Assembly: GCF_023278045.1 (NCBI RefSeq) | Contig: NZ_CP056783.1 | Span: 1 to 64,000, forward strand | Length of the DNA: 64,000 nt | Direction of reading: 5' to 3' | DNA from: Flavobacterium sp. K5-23 | GTDB taxonomy: Bacteria; Bacteroidota; Bacteroidia; Flavobacteriales; Flavobacteriaceae | Shown: positions 17,295 through 25,910 of the stretch, in pieces | Numbering within the stretch: position 1 is the first letter of the stretch | How the letters are laid out: each line of letters starts with the position of its first letter | Translations under genes and position numbers: made by a program | The notes under the pieces: model-generated | What the model was told of the DNA's origin: nothing | The model's input: only the letters and a program-made list of their open reading frames with translations | Database searches by the model: none

Positions 17295-18695
17295 ATGAAA
17301 AGATTATCTAACTTATTTTTGGTTTCCTTATTGAGTGGCGCCACTACCTTAGGTGCTTACAAATTATTATTTGAGAGTAATGGTTATTTTTCGAATAACA
17401 AAAACTCCCTAACAACTCTAGCAACTGATTCTTACGGTAAAAAAGTAGGGCTGTCAGCAGGAATACTTGATTTTACTGAAGCAGCCGAAACTACTATTCA
17501 CACTGTAGTTCACGTAAAAAATGTTTCTTATAAAAGCACAAACAATCCCATACTCGAATATTTTTACGGATACAAAGGAGGACAAACCCAAGAACAAATT
17601 GGGACGGGTTCCGGAGTTATTATTTCTGAAGATGGCTATATCGTGACAAACAACCACGTTGTAAAAGATGCCTCGGAAATCGAAATCACACTCAACAACA
17701 AAAAATCATACAAAGCAAAACTCATTGGAACCGATTCTAAAATGGACATTGCTCTTTTAAAAATCGATACAGGAGAGAAACTGGTTTATTCCACTTTTGG
17801 TGATTCAGATAATGTAAAAGTTGGAGAATGGGTACTGGCTGTTGGAAATCCGTACAACCTTACATCAACGGTTACAGCAGGAATAGTTTCGGCTAAAGCG
17901 CGAAATATTGGCACAAGCGGAATACAGCCTTTCATACAAACAGATGCCGCAGTAAATCCTGGAAATAGCGGAGGCGCCTTAGTGAACACAAGAGGAGAAC
18001 TTATAGGCATTAATACTATGATCTCATCAATGACGGGATCTTATGTAGGATATTCATTTGCCGTTCCTTCTAATAATGCTCGAAAAATAATCGAAGACAT
18101 TATGGAATTTGGTAATGTACAAAGAGGAATTCTAGGTGTTGAAGGTGGTGAATTGAACGCTACGGCTTCTAAGGAATTAGGAATTAATATCACCGAAGGC
18201 TTTTATATAAACAAGGTAAACAAAAATACTGGTGCCGAAAAATCAGGTCTTGAAAAGGGAGATATTATAATAAAACTGGATAATCAAAAAATTGCGACAT
18301 ATGCTGATCTTTCTGGTTATATAAATACAAAAAGACCCAATGACAAAGTTCAGCTGACATACATCAGAAACGGACAAAATAAAGTAGTAACTGTAACGCT
18401 GAGTAAAAACGAGTTTTTCAGTACGGAATTTAAAGGCATCGAGTTAGAAAATATAGATGCAGCTGACAAAAAGAAATTCCGACTCAATTATGGCGTGAAA
18501 ATTAAATCCATCAACAATGAAAATTTAATGCAGTACAATGAGGAGCTAATAGGCAATATCATTTTAAGTATCGACAATGTAAAAACCACTGATATAGAAA
18601 CAGTAAGTAAATTATTAGACAAAAAAGACGAAAAACAGAGTGTAAGAATCGAAATGGTCAATAAAAACGGGGAAATCATTCGAATTATCATCTAA
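17295..18695 (+). CDS. HtrA/Do-family serine protease
   Basis: A 466-residue periplasmic trypsin-like protease with PDZ domains, involved in degrading or refolding damaged envelope proteins. The N-terminal hydrophobic segment is MKRLSNLFLVSLLSGATTLG. The catalytic triad is visible: His121 in VTNNHVV, Asp151 in KMDIALLKI and Ser225 in NPGNSGGAL. The first PDZ starts near 280 (GILGVEGGELNATA) and a degenerate second one covers the C-terminus (about 380-466). It is divergent from dapF and ends at a terminator. Confidence 0.95.
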   Translation: MKRLSNLFLVSLLSGATTLGAYKLLFESNGYFSNNKNSLTTLATDSYGKKVGLSAGILDFTEAAETTIHTVVHVKNVSYKSTNNPILEYFYGYKGGQTQEQIGTGSGVIISEDGYIVTNNHVVKDASEIEITLNNKKSYKAKLIGTDSKMDIALLKIDTGEKLVYSTFGDSDNVKVGEWVLAVGNPYNLTSTVTAGIVSAKARNIGTSGIQPFIQTDAAVNPGNSGGALVNTRGELIGINTMISSMTGSYVGYSFAVPSNNARKIIEDIMEFGNVQRGILGVEGGELNATASKELGINITEGFYINKVNKNTGAEKSGLEKGDIIIKLDNQKIATYADLSGYINTKRPNDKVQLTYIRNGQNKVVTVTLSKNEFFSTEFKGIELENIDAADKKKFRLNYGVKIKSINNENLMQYNEELIGNIILSIDNVKTTDIETVSKLLDKKDEKQSVRIEMVNKNGEIIRIII

Positions 18696-18719
18696 TCTTT
18701 TTAACCTTAAACGATAGAG

Positions 18720-18753
18720 AAAGCCAGCTTGTAAAAACAAGTTGGCTTTTTTA
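18720..18753 (+). terminator. Rho-independent terminator after htrA
   Basis: The stem AAGCCAGCTTGT/ACAAGTTGGCTT contains one G-T pair and is followed by T6. Confidence 0.85.
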
Positions 18754-18798
18754 TTGAAAATAAATCACAAAATAGTTTACGAAATCGATTGAAATGGG

Positions 18799-18806
18799 TA
18801 TTTTTG
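18799..18806 (+). promoter_or_regulatory. Putative -7 box of the GAPDH promoter
   Basis: TATTTTTG fits TAnnTTTG, 49 bases upstream of the start at 18856, with a weak TTTAC about 20 bases further upstream. Confidence 0.45.
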
Positions 18807-18855
18807 CGGCAAATTTTAAAAAAATAACTACATAATTTTTACAAATTTTCACCTT

Positions 18856-20304
18856 ATGAGCAACACAACTTTGTACCAACAAGAAGTTTCATTTCAAGTC
18901 GACAGACGACGTGCTGGAGTCGAATTAATCAAAATTATCAGTGATTTATGGTATGATAAATCCATTGAAATGGTTTTATTCAAAAACCAATTACTTGATA
19001 AAAATGTAAATGACATTATCAACTTGCATCAATATGCGGGTGAATTTGTTGGGAAACCTATCAATGTATTCTCTTCAGTTGAAATCGCAAGAGAGATTTT
19101 ATCTATCGAATTACCACCATCAAAATTAGATATTGGTAAATTGACATATGAGTACCTTCTAGAAGAAGACAAATATCCAGACGCAAGACATTTTGTATTG
19201 GACAAATTGAAAGATGCTAAATCATCTGAGGAAATTCAACCTAAAGATGTAGTACTATACGGTTTTGGTCGTATCGGTCGTTTATTGGCACGTGAATTAA
19301 TGTCTAAAACTGGAAAAGGAAATCAATTAAGATTGAGAGCCATTGTAACCAGAGATAAAAATGACGCTTCAAGCCTTGAAAAAAGAGCTTCATTATTGCG
19401 TTATGACTCTATCCACGGTGATTTTCAAGGTTCAGTTACTGCTGATCCAGAAAACAATGCACTTATCATAAACGGTACTACTGTTCATATCATTACAGCA
19501 AATTCTCCTGAAGAAATTGACTATACTGCTTACGAAATTAACAATGCTTTAATTATTGACAATACAGGTGCTTTCACTACAGAAGAGGCTTTAAGTCGTC
19601 ATTTGACTTCAAAAGGTGCTGACAAAGTGTTATTGACTGCTCCAGGTAAAGGAGTTCCAAATATCGTTCACGGTGTAAACCATAATGAATACAATCCTGA
19701 CGAAGTAAATATTTTCTCGGCAGCTTCTTGTACTACTAATGCTATCACACCTATATTAAAGGCTGTTGAAGACACATTAGGAGTTGTAAAAGGACACCTA
19801 GAAACGATTCACGCTTATACTAATGACCAGAACTTAGTGGATAATATGCACAAAAAATACCGTCGTGGTAGAGCTGCAGCACTTAATATGGTTATCACTG
19901 AAACAGGTGCAGGAAGTGCAGTTGCAAAAGCATTGCCATCTTTAGCTGGAAAATTAACATCGAATGCTATTCGTGTTCCTGTTCCAAACGGATCTTTGGT
20001 AGTTTTAAACTTAGAGGTAAGCAGAGAAACTTCTGTTTCTGAGCTTAATGCTATTATGAAAAAATACGCATTAGAAGGAGAATTAGTAGAGCAAATTAAA
20101 TATTCAATGAATAACGAACTAGTATCTTCGGATATTGTTGGGACTTCTGCTCCATCAATCTATGACAGTAATGCTACTATCGTTTCAGCTGATGGAAAAA
20201 ACATCGTTTTATACATTTGGTATGATAATGAATACGGTTACAGTCACCAAGTAATTCGTTTAGCTAAATATATTGCTAAAGTAAGACGTTTTACGTATTA
20301 CTAG
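18856..20304 (+). CDS. Glyceraldehyde-3-phosphate dehydrogenase, long form
   Basis: The enzyme oxidises glyceraldehyde-3-phosphate with NAD(P), or works in reverse for gluconeogenesis. At 482 residues it is about 145 longer than the classic enzyme: an N-terminal helical extension (1 to about 130) precedes the Rossmann domain VLYGFGRIGRLLARELM. The catalytic Cys292 lies in SAASCTTNAI, and HAYTNDQNLVDN, RRGRAAALNMVITETGAG and YDNEYGYSHQV are the family motifs. The long form is common in Flavobacteriia. Cofactor preference cannot be read from the sequence alone. Confidence 0.95.
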   Translation: MSNTTLYQQEVSFQVDRRRAGVELIKIISDLWYDKSIEMVLFKNQLLDKNVNDIINLHQYAGEFVGKPINVFSSVEIAREILSIELPPSKLDIGKLTYEYLLEEDKYPDARHFVLDKLKDAKSSEEIQPKDVVLYGFGRIGRLLARELMSKTGKGNQLRLRAIVTRDKNDASSLEKRASLLRYDSIHGDFQGSVTADPENNALIINGTTVHIITANSPEEIDYTAYEINNALIIDNTGAFTTEEALSRHLTSKGADKVLLTAPGKGVPNIVHGVNHNEYNPDEVNIFSAASCTTNAITPILKAVEDTLGVVKGHLETIHAYTNDQNLVDNMHKKYRRGRAAALNMVITETGAGSAVAKALPSLAGKLTSNAIRVPVPNGSLVVLNLEVSRETSVSELNAIMKKYALEGELVEQIKYSMNNELVSSDIVGTSAPSIYDSNATIVSADGKNIVLYIWYDNEYGYSHQVIRLAKYIAKVRRFTYY

Positions 20305-20332
20305 CCAATAGCTTACAGGTTGTCGCAAGCCA

Positions 20333-20362
20333 TTTTTAGTTTTTAGTTTTAGTTTTAGATTG
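20333..20362 (+). repeat. Short slipped repeat of TTTTAG
   Basis: Four near-identical TTTTAG/TTTTTAG units in tandem lie just downstream of the GAPDH gene. It looks like simple slippage sequence. Confidence 0.5.
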
Positions 20363-20394
20363 AAAATACCAGCAAGCCAACCTGGATTAAATAG

Positions 20395-20432
20395 AAAATC
20401 CGTCCCGTTATTATAACGAGACGGATTTTTTT
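20395..20432 (+). terminator. Rho-independent terminator after the GAPDH gene
   Basis: The stem AAAATCCGTCCCGTTA pairs with TAACGAGACGGATTTT (one mismatch) and is followed by further T. Confidence 0.85.
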
Positions 20433-20520
20433 ATGTTTACCAAAAAGAAAATAGAAGCTAGAATAAAGAAAATAGATAGCATCAGATACAGCGCCTTCTC
20501 TACGCAATTCATTTTTGTTC

Positions 20521-20571
20521 TCTTTATTCTTTCCTCTTTATTCTTTTCTCTTTATTCTTTTCTCTTTCTCC
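20521..20571. repeat. 14-bp tandem repeat, about 3.6 copies
   Basis: Units TCTTTATTCTTTCC, TCTTTATTCTTTTC, TCTTTATTCTTTTC and a partial TCTTTCTCC follow one another and end 5 bases before the stop of the permease gene. An inverted echo, GAATAAAGAAAATAG, lies at 20461-20475 and could pair with it. Confidence 0.8.
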
Positions 20572-20576
20572 AAAAA

Positions 20577-21983
20577 CTACTCCTTCGCTTTTGTTAAATA
20601 ATACACTGGAATCCCAAGTAGCATTATTAAAACACCCCAACCACTCGTACTTGTTTTAGTATACAACAAAGCAACACAAATAGCGCTAGCAACAACTATA
20701 TAAAGTCCCGGTAGAAAAGGATAAGCAAAGGCTTTATAAGGTCTTTCGGCATCTGGCATTTTCTTGCGCAGAATGAAAATTCCAAGAATCGTAAGTACGT
20801 AAAATATTAAAACAATTATTACCACAAAGTCTAATAAGTCACCGTATTTCCCTGTCAAACACAAAGCTGAAGCCCATAAACACTGTACCCAAATAGACCA
20901 AGCAGGAACGCTGGCTTTATTCAATTCGGCCGCTTTTTTGAAAAACACACCGTCTTTGGCCATTGTATAATACACTCTGGCACCCGCCATAATCAATCCG
21001 TTATTACAAGCAAAAGTCGAAATCATAATCATAATAGCAATGATGTAAGTTCCTATAGAGCCAAAAATATTATTAGCTGCCACTACAGCCACACGATCTG
21101 ATTCGGCCGTGGCAATATCCTGCAAAGGCACAACGGCCAGATACATTAAGTTTGCCAATACATAAATTATACTTACTGTTAAGGTCCCTAAGAATAAACT
21201 TAGACCCACGTTGCGTTTTGGGTTTTTAATTTCACCAGCTATAAAAGTCACACCTTCCCAAGCCACACTTGAGAACATCGATCCCACTAATGCAGCTGAT
21301 ATTGCAGATATCAATACTGTTCCGCTGATAGGCATCCAAGAACCACTCGTCACATCCATTGATTGTGAAACCCAAGCATTAGTCCAGTTAGCATCCCAAA
21401 CCTCAGCTTTGGCAGCCATAAATCCAAAAATGATTAGCCCTGCTAACGACAGAATTTTGACAACAGTTAAAACGGTTTGTAAAATCTTAGAGTTCTTCAC
21501 CCCGCGGCTGTTGATATAACTCAGTAAAACAATCGTTACAATCGAAACAATTTGGGCCGCGTTAAGCTTAAAATCTCCAATTTCATAGAGTATATTTTTA
21601 TCACTAAACGATGGAAATAAGTAAGCCGCAAATTTAGAAAAAGCAACCCCTACAGCAGCAATCGTACCGGTTTGAATCACGGCAAAGAAACTCCAGCCAT
21701 ATAAAAAACCAATTAGCTTTCCGTAAGCTTCCTTTAGATATACATACTGACCACCAGCTTTGGGAAACATAGAACTCAGCTCGCCATAACTCACAGCAGC
21801 AATCACCGTAATTAATCCGGTAAGTACCCACATCGCGATAAGCCATCCTGCAGAACCCAGTTGGCGTACCATATCAGAACTCACAATAAATATTCCTGAA
21901 CCTATCATCGAGCCTGCAACGAGCATGGTCCCGTCGAGAAGGCCTAACTCTCTCTTAAAATCTTCTTGGTTATTGTCTTCCAT
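20577..21983 (-). CDS. APC-family amino acid permease
   Basis: A 468-residue integral membrane protein with about 12 hydrophobic segments, of the amino acid-polyamine-organocation superfamily and close to the LAT/SLC7-type transporters. The first helix has DGTMLVAGSMIGSGIFIVSS, containing the GSGIF substrate-binding break, and SSVAWEGVTFIAGEIKNPKRN is the TM6-loop signature. The C-terminus holds ERPYKAFAYPFLPGLYI, common in the family. The amino acid carried cannot be deduced. It is a single gene, with no operon partner on this strand. Confidence 0.92.
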   Translation of the reverse strand: MEDNNQEDFKRELGLLDGTMLVAGSMIGSGIFIVSSDMVRQLGSAGWLIAMWVLTGLITVIAAVSYGELSSMFPKAGGQYVYLKEAYGKLIGFLYGWSFFAVIQTGTIAAVGVAFSKFAAYLFPSFSDKNILYEIGDFKLNAAQIVSIVTIVLLSYINSRGVKNSKILQTVLTVVKILSLAGLIIFGFMAAKAEVWDANWTNAWVSQSMDVTSGSWMPISGTVLISAISAALVGSMFSSVAWEGVTFIAGEIKNPKRNVGLSLFLGTLTVSIIYVLANLMYLAVVPLQDIATAESDRVAVVAANNIFGSIGTYIIAIMIMISTFACNNGLIMAGARVYYTMAKDGVFFKKAAELNKASVPAWSIWVQCLWASALCLTGKYGDLLDFVVIIVLIFYVLTILGIFILRKKMPDAERPYKAFAYPFLPGLYIVVASAICVALLYTKTSTSGWGVLIMLLGIPVYYLTKAKE

Positions 21984-22217
21984 TTTTTTGGTTTGGTTAT
22001 TAGTTGGCTAAAGATATACTTTTTTTCGAAAAAGAGTAAACCAGAAATAAAAGTTCCGATTAATCTTTTAAACTCTTGGCTGCCATAAAAATAATCTACT
22101 AAGAAGTTCCTAATTAATGGTATTAAATGCTCTCTAAGATTTTATTCGAAAATAGGATACACACATTAAACTATTTCATAATAATGATATCTAACTTGTG
22201 TAAATCCAAAACTGTAC

Positions 22218-23558
22218 GTGCAAATGAAATACAAGATATCTCTATTAATAATTTTAGCAATTGCTACAATGCTATCTTTATATTCTTGTTCAAAAGATGA
22301 AAATAGTCATTCAACTATAAATACTTCAAGTTCGCCAAATATAATTTTTATAATAGCTGATGATATGGGTTGGGATGTATATGGAAAATATCCCGGTATA
22401 TCAGGAATTAAAGCCACTACCCCAACCTTAGATTCCTTGGCAAGAACTGGAATAACATTTACTAATTTCTGGTCAAGTCCAGTATGCGCACCTACCAGAG
22501 CTTCTATTCTTACAGGTAAATACGGATTCCGTACAGGTGTAGGCGGTGTTCAAACTCCAAGTACTGCAGTTCTACAAAGTAACGAAACCATAATACAAAA
22601 ATATATCAATGATAAAACTGTCAATAAATATGCTACAGCAATAATAGGCAAATGGCATGTAAGTGCGGCAAATCAGCTTGATGCTCCAGAGAGTTTTGGC
22701 GTGGGGTATTATTCCGGGATTTTTACTGGCGGTGTCCCTAGTTACACGAATTGGACTCAAACAAGTGGCGGTAAACAACAAAACAACACTACCTATACCA
22801 CTACTCATCTTGTAAATCAATCCGTAAGCTGGATTCAACAACAAACAAAGCCCTTCTTTTTATGGCTCGCTTTTAATGCTCCTCATACCCCATTTCATAG
22901 ACCACCACTAAACCTCATTACAGATCAAACTTTATCAGATAATCAAGCTAGTATAAATTCAAACCCATTTCCATATTATTTAGCATCAATTGAGGCAATG
23001 GATAAAGAAATCGCACGGCTTATTAAGTCCCTAACAGCAGCACAAAAAGAAAACACGGTTTTTGTATTTATAGGCGATAATGGAACTCCAACACAAGTTG
23101 CACAGACTCCTTACAAAACAATTGGATCAAAAGGCACTTTGTACCAAGGAGGAATCAACTCTCCATTACTAATCAGTGGAAAAAATATAACTCGAAAAAA
23201 TACAGTGGAAAATGCTATGGTTCAAGGGCCTGATTTGTTCACTACTTTTGCTGATATAACAGGGGCAAGTAGTGCAAACTATCAAGACGGAATAAGTCTG
23301 AAACCTCTTTTCACCAATGCTAATGCATCAAAAAGAACCTTTGCCTATAGCGAACAATTTGGGCAATCTTCCCCAAATTCTGATGGCTATACCATAAGAA
23401 ACATCAATTATAAATTAATCCATTTAGAAAACAATTCGGAAAAATTATATAATTTAAGCATTGACCCTTTTGAAGAAAAAAACTTATTACAAACCACATT
23501 AACAACAGAGGCTCAACAGAACTTGGATGAACTTCGAAAAATAAAAGCTAGTTTATAA
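22218..23558 (+). CDS. Sulfatase, lipoprotein
   Basis: A 446-residue type I sulfatase that hydrolyses sulfate esters. The N-terminus is a lipoprotein signal with Cys24 in LYSCSKDEN (a start at the second Met, 22224, is equally possible). The metal-binding start is NIIFIIADDMGWD. The maturation motif is CAPTR with Cys90, the residue normally converted to formylglycine, followed by ASILTGKYG. Further ligands lie in IGKWH, FIGDNGTP and KGTLYQGG. The acidic residues right after the lipid Cys resemble Bacteroidota surface-export signals. First gene of a four-lipoprotein operon; no maturase gene is in the window. Confidence 0.92.
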   Translation: MQMKYKISLLIILAIATMLSLYSCSKDENSHSTINTSSSPNIIFIIADDMGWDVYGKYPGISGIKATTPTLDSLARTGITFTNFWSSPVCAPTRASILTGKYGFRTGVGGVQTPSTAVLQSNETIIQKYINDKTVNKYATAIIGKWHVSAANQLDAPESFGVGYYSGIFTGGVPSYTNWTQTSGGKQQNNTTYTTTHLVNQSVSWIQQQTKPFFLWLAFNAPHTPFHRPPLNLITDQTLSDNQASINSNPFPYYLASIEAMDKEIARLIKSLTAAQKENTVFVFIGDNGTPTQVAQTPYKTIGSKGTLYQGGINSPLLISGKNITRKNTVENAMVQGPDLFTTFADITGASSANYQDGISLKPLFTNANASKRTFAYSEQFGQSSPNSDGYTIRNINYKLIHLENNSEKLYNLSIDPFEEKNLLQTTLTTEAQQNLDELRKIKASL

Positions 23559-23575
23559 ATAAAAACCAATACAAT

Positions 23576-24352
23576 ATGAACACAATTCAATCGATTATCA
23601 AAGGATTCGCATTTAGCACAATTGCCGTACTAAGTTTTTCTAATTGCAGTAAAGACGATACTACGTCCCCAACACCCATAGGATCAACTACTATTCCTGC
23701 GGTTTACACAAAAATATATGGTGCAAACAGCATAACAACTGATGGTACCTATATAACTATAAAATCGAATGGTACTCCTGATCATAAAAGCCCTTATTAT
23801 GCTACTTCAAACGCATTATATGAAGCCTATAGTGGAACAACTTTTACCGGTGTAACTTTTATGAAAAATCCTAATATCATAACCACCCAATCGTTCACGT
23901 TCAAGATTCCGCTTAATCCAAGTGTTACAGCATCACACACCCCTACAGGACTAGGCCCAATTGGAGTTGCTATAAACGGAGTTCCTTTTTACAATCAATA
24001 CGCGGGGCCAAACAATCAAGAACTAACAGGAGAAATAGCCAGTTTTGACAAATACTATGGTCATCCACAACAATCAGGTCAATATCATTATCACGTAGAA
24101 CCTATATATTTAACAACTATAAAATCAACTAAATCCGGATTGATGGGGTTCCTATTAGATGGCTTTCCCGTTTATGGACCACAAGATGAAAATGGAACTA
24201 CAGTAACCAGCAATGCTTTAGACGCATATCATGGACATACCCACGCTACAATAGACTACCCTAATGGCACATATCACTATCATTTTACCAGCGATAGTCC
24301 TTATTTAAATGGAAATGGGTATTATGGTTCAGCCGGAACAGTATCTCAATAA
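23576..24352 (+). CDS. YHYH-domain lipoprotein
   Basis: A 258-residue lipoprotein with Cys24 in FSNCSKDDTT, again followed by acidic residues. It has the YHYH domain twice by motif: QSGQYHYHVEP (about 167-177) and NGTYHYHFTSD (about 230-240). Between them lies GHTHATIDYPNG. The many His residues could bind metal, which is inference. YHYH proteins have no established biochemical role. The gene lies 17 bases after the sulfatase gene, and the next gene overlaps its stop codon by one base, so it is part of the same operon. Confidence 0.85.
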   Translation: MNTIQSIIKGFAFSTIAVLSFSNCSKDDTTSPTPIGSTTIPAVYTKIYGANSITTDGTYITIKSNGTPDHKSPYYATSNALYEAYSGTTFTGVTFMKNPNIITTQSFTFKIPLNPSVTASHTPTGLGPIGVAINGVPFYNQYAGPNNQELTGEIASFDKYYGHPQQSGQYHYHVEPIYLTTIKSTKSGLMGFLLDGFPVYGPQDENGTTVTSNALDAYHGHTHATIDYPNGTYHYHFTSDSPYLNGNGYYGSAGTVSQ

Positions 24353-24948
24353 TGAAGTATATTCTATTAATTTTTGTATTATACTGTATCGTTTCTTGTA
24401 AACAACGCGATGAAGAGAATATACCAACCGAACAATCGAATATTGTTCCTAAAGTGTATGTTCTTATTTCATCCAGTAATATTGTTTATAAAAATGATAT
24501 CGTATTTATAGATAGTCAAAAATATTCTGGATTTATCTATCAACTTTCAAACACTAATGACACTCTTGAAATTGATGGTTATGCAAATGGAAAATTACAT
24601 GGGGTTTCTAAAAAATGGTTTCCCAGCAAACAATTAAAAGAAATTCGCTATTATAATAATGGTGCAAAAGAAGGAAAACAAGAAAGTTTTTGGGAAAACG
24701 GAAATAAAAAATTCTCCTTTGTTGCTAAACAAGATTATTATGAAGGTGAATTGAAAGAATGGGATGAAAACGGTAAATTGTACCATTTAGCACATTACGA
24801 AAAAGGACAAGAAGAAGGAGTCCAAAAACTATGGTATGACAACGGTAAAATAAGAGCCAATTATGTTATCCTAAAGGGAAAAAGATATGGATTATTAGGA
24901 ACTAAAAATTGTAAAAATGTATCGGATAGTATTTTTAATAATCAGTAG
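24352..24948 (+). CDS. MORN / YwqK-like repeat lipoprotein
   Basis: A 198-residue lipoprotein (Cys16 in YCIVSCKQRDEEN). The body is built from toxin-antitoxin YwqK-like (MORN_2) repeats: GYANGKLHGVSKKWFPSKQL, YYNNGAKEGKQESFWENGN, YYEGELKEWDENGKL and KGQEEGVQKLWYDNGK. Such repeats form extended beta sheets and usually mediate binding at membranes or surfaces. The family name antitoxin is historical and I do not infer a toxin here. The start codon overlaps the stop of the YHYH gene, and the stop region overlaps the SCO gene by 32 bases: tight translational coupling. Confidence 0.82.
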   Translation: MKYILLIFVLYCIVSCKQRDEENIPTEQSNIVPKVYVLISSSNIVYKNDIVFIDSQKYSGFIYQLSNTNDTLEIDGYANGKLHGVSKKWFPSKQLKEIRYYNNGAKEGKQESFWENGNKKFSFVAKQDYYEGELKEWDENGKLYHLAHYEKGQEEGVQKLWYDNGKIRANYVILKGKRYGLLGTKNCKNVSDSIFNNQ

Positions 24949-25570
24949 CGCACTACTATTAAGTTGCAACAACAGCAACAAAGACTCAATTAATTTACCT
25001 TATTATAACGAACCCACTTTCACTCCAGTTTTTATTACTGATGAGGCTGAAATAGCAACGAAAATCACCCATAAAATTGAAGATTTTAAATTCTTAAATC
25101 AAGACAGTGTTTTTGTTTCGAATAAAAACATCGAGGGAAAAATTCATATCGCCAATTTTATTTTCACTACTTGTGGTAGTATTTGCCCTAATATGACTCG
25201 CAATCTAAAGGTGGTGAATGACAGTTTAGGAAATGATAGTCAAATAGTATTTCTATCTTATTCCGTTACGCCTTGGATAGACAAACCACACGTTTTAAAA
25301 AAATACAAAAATGAATATGGAATTGAGTCAAAAAACTGGCATTTTCTAACAGGAAATAAAAGCGAAATTTACAAGTTAGCTAGACAATCCTATTTTGCTG
25401 AAGAGGACATTGGCTTTTCCAAAGATGGCTCAGAATTTTTACATACTGAGCACTTTTTATTAATTGACAAAAACAAAAGAATAAGAGGTATTTATAACGG
25501 AACACTCCTTTTAGAAATGTATCAATTAATTGATGACATTCGCACATTAGAACAAGAAAATTTTGATTAA
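24917..25570 (+). CDS. SCO1/SenC/PrrC-type lipoprotein
   Basis: A 217-residue thioredoxin-fold protein of the SCO family, which delivers copper to cytochrome oxidase or acts as a thiol reductase. Lipobox Cys17 (LLLSCNNS). The metal/redox motif CGSICP gives Cys86 and Cys90, and the third ligand His is likely in SEFLHTEHF (His176 or His179). HIANFIFTTC and the IDKNKRIRGIYNG ending are typical. No acidic export tag follows the lipid Cys, so a periplasmic location is likely. Its last 75 residues are repeated as a broken copy at 32675-32894. Confidence 0.88.
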   Translation: MYRIVFLIISSALLLSCNNSNKDSINLPYYNEPTFTPVFITDEAEIATKITHKIEDFKFLNQDSVFVSNKNIEGKIHIANFIFTTCGSICPNMTRNLKVVNDSLGNDSQIVFLSYSVTPWIDKPHVLKKYKNEYGIESKNWHFLTGNKSEIYKLARQSYFAEEDIGFSKDGSEFLHTEHFLLIDKNKRIRGIYNGTLLLEMYQLIDDIRTLEQENFD

Positions 25571-25893
25571 TGAAAATGCAGCTTTTTTATATTCTTAGAA
25601 GAAAATAGTATTCTCTATTTCATTTTCATTGGTGGTAAATCGAATGCAGCTGATTCGTGTTCGAAACCGTTACGGTGTGAAACGTCACAAAAAGGTTTGT
25701 TAGCAGATAATCCACAACGACAAAGCCCCAAAGCCGTTCTTCCTTCTAATCCATATACATTCCCTTCGCAGTCTGTTATTTCAAAATCCCCTTCTATTTT
25801 TATAGATCCATTGCGATTGATTACTAGTTTTGTTTTGCTCATAATGCTGTTTTTTTTTTATGATTCAAAGTCCTAATTTACATTAATTACTTA
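25350..25893. repeat. Segmental duplication, copy 1 (SCO tail + CDGSH gene)
   Basis: The 3' third of the SCO gene, the intergenic region and the whole CDGSH gene are similar to 32675-33292 in the same orientation. Homology appears to start within GGAAATAAAAGCGAAATTTA and to fade after CTAATTTACATTAATT upstream of the CDGSH gene. The copies are about 7.3 kb apart. Confidence 0.85.
25615..25842 (-). CDS. CDGSH iron-sulfur protein, copy 1 with altered motif
   Basis: A 75-residue CDGSH-type protein. The cluster-binding region is CRCGLSANKPFCDVSH. The three Cys and the His ligands are kept, but the nearly invariant Gly of the CDGSH box is Val (GTT instead of GGT in copy 2). An extra Cys occurs in ITDCEGN. 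Such small proteins bind a 2Fe-2S cluster with 3 Cys and 1 His. Val beside the cluster may weaken or change it, which is inference. It is convergent with the SCO gene; copy 2 lies at 32957-33184. Confidence 0.82.
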   Translation of the reverse strand: MSKTKLVINRNGSIKIEGDFEITDCEGNVYGLEGRTALGLCRCGLSANKPFCDVSHRNGFEHESAAFDLPPMKMK

Positions 25894-25910
25894 GAAAAAA
25901 GAAAGTGTTT

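Noticed and set aside
24352..24948. Possible toxin-antitoxin system from the YwqK-like name
   Set aside because: The protein is a lipoprotein with MORN-like repeats in an operon with no toxin; the antitoxin label of the family is not supported here.
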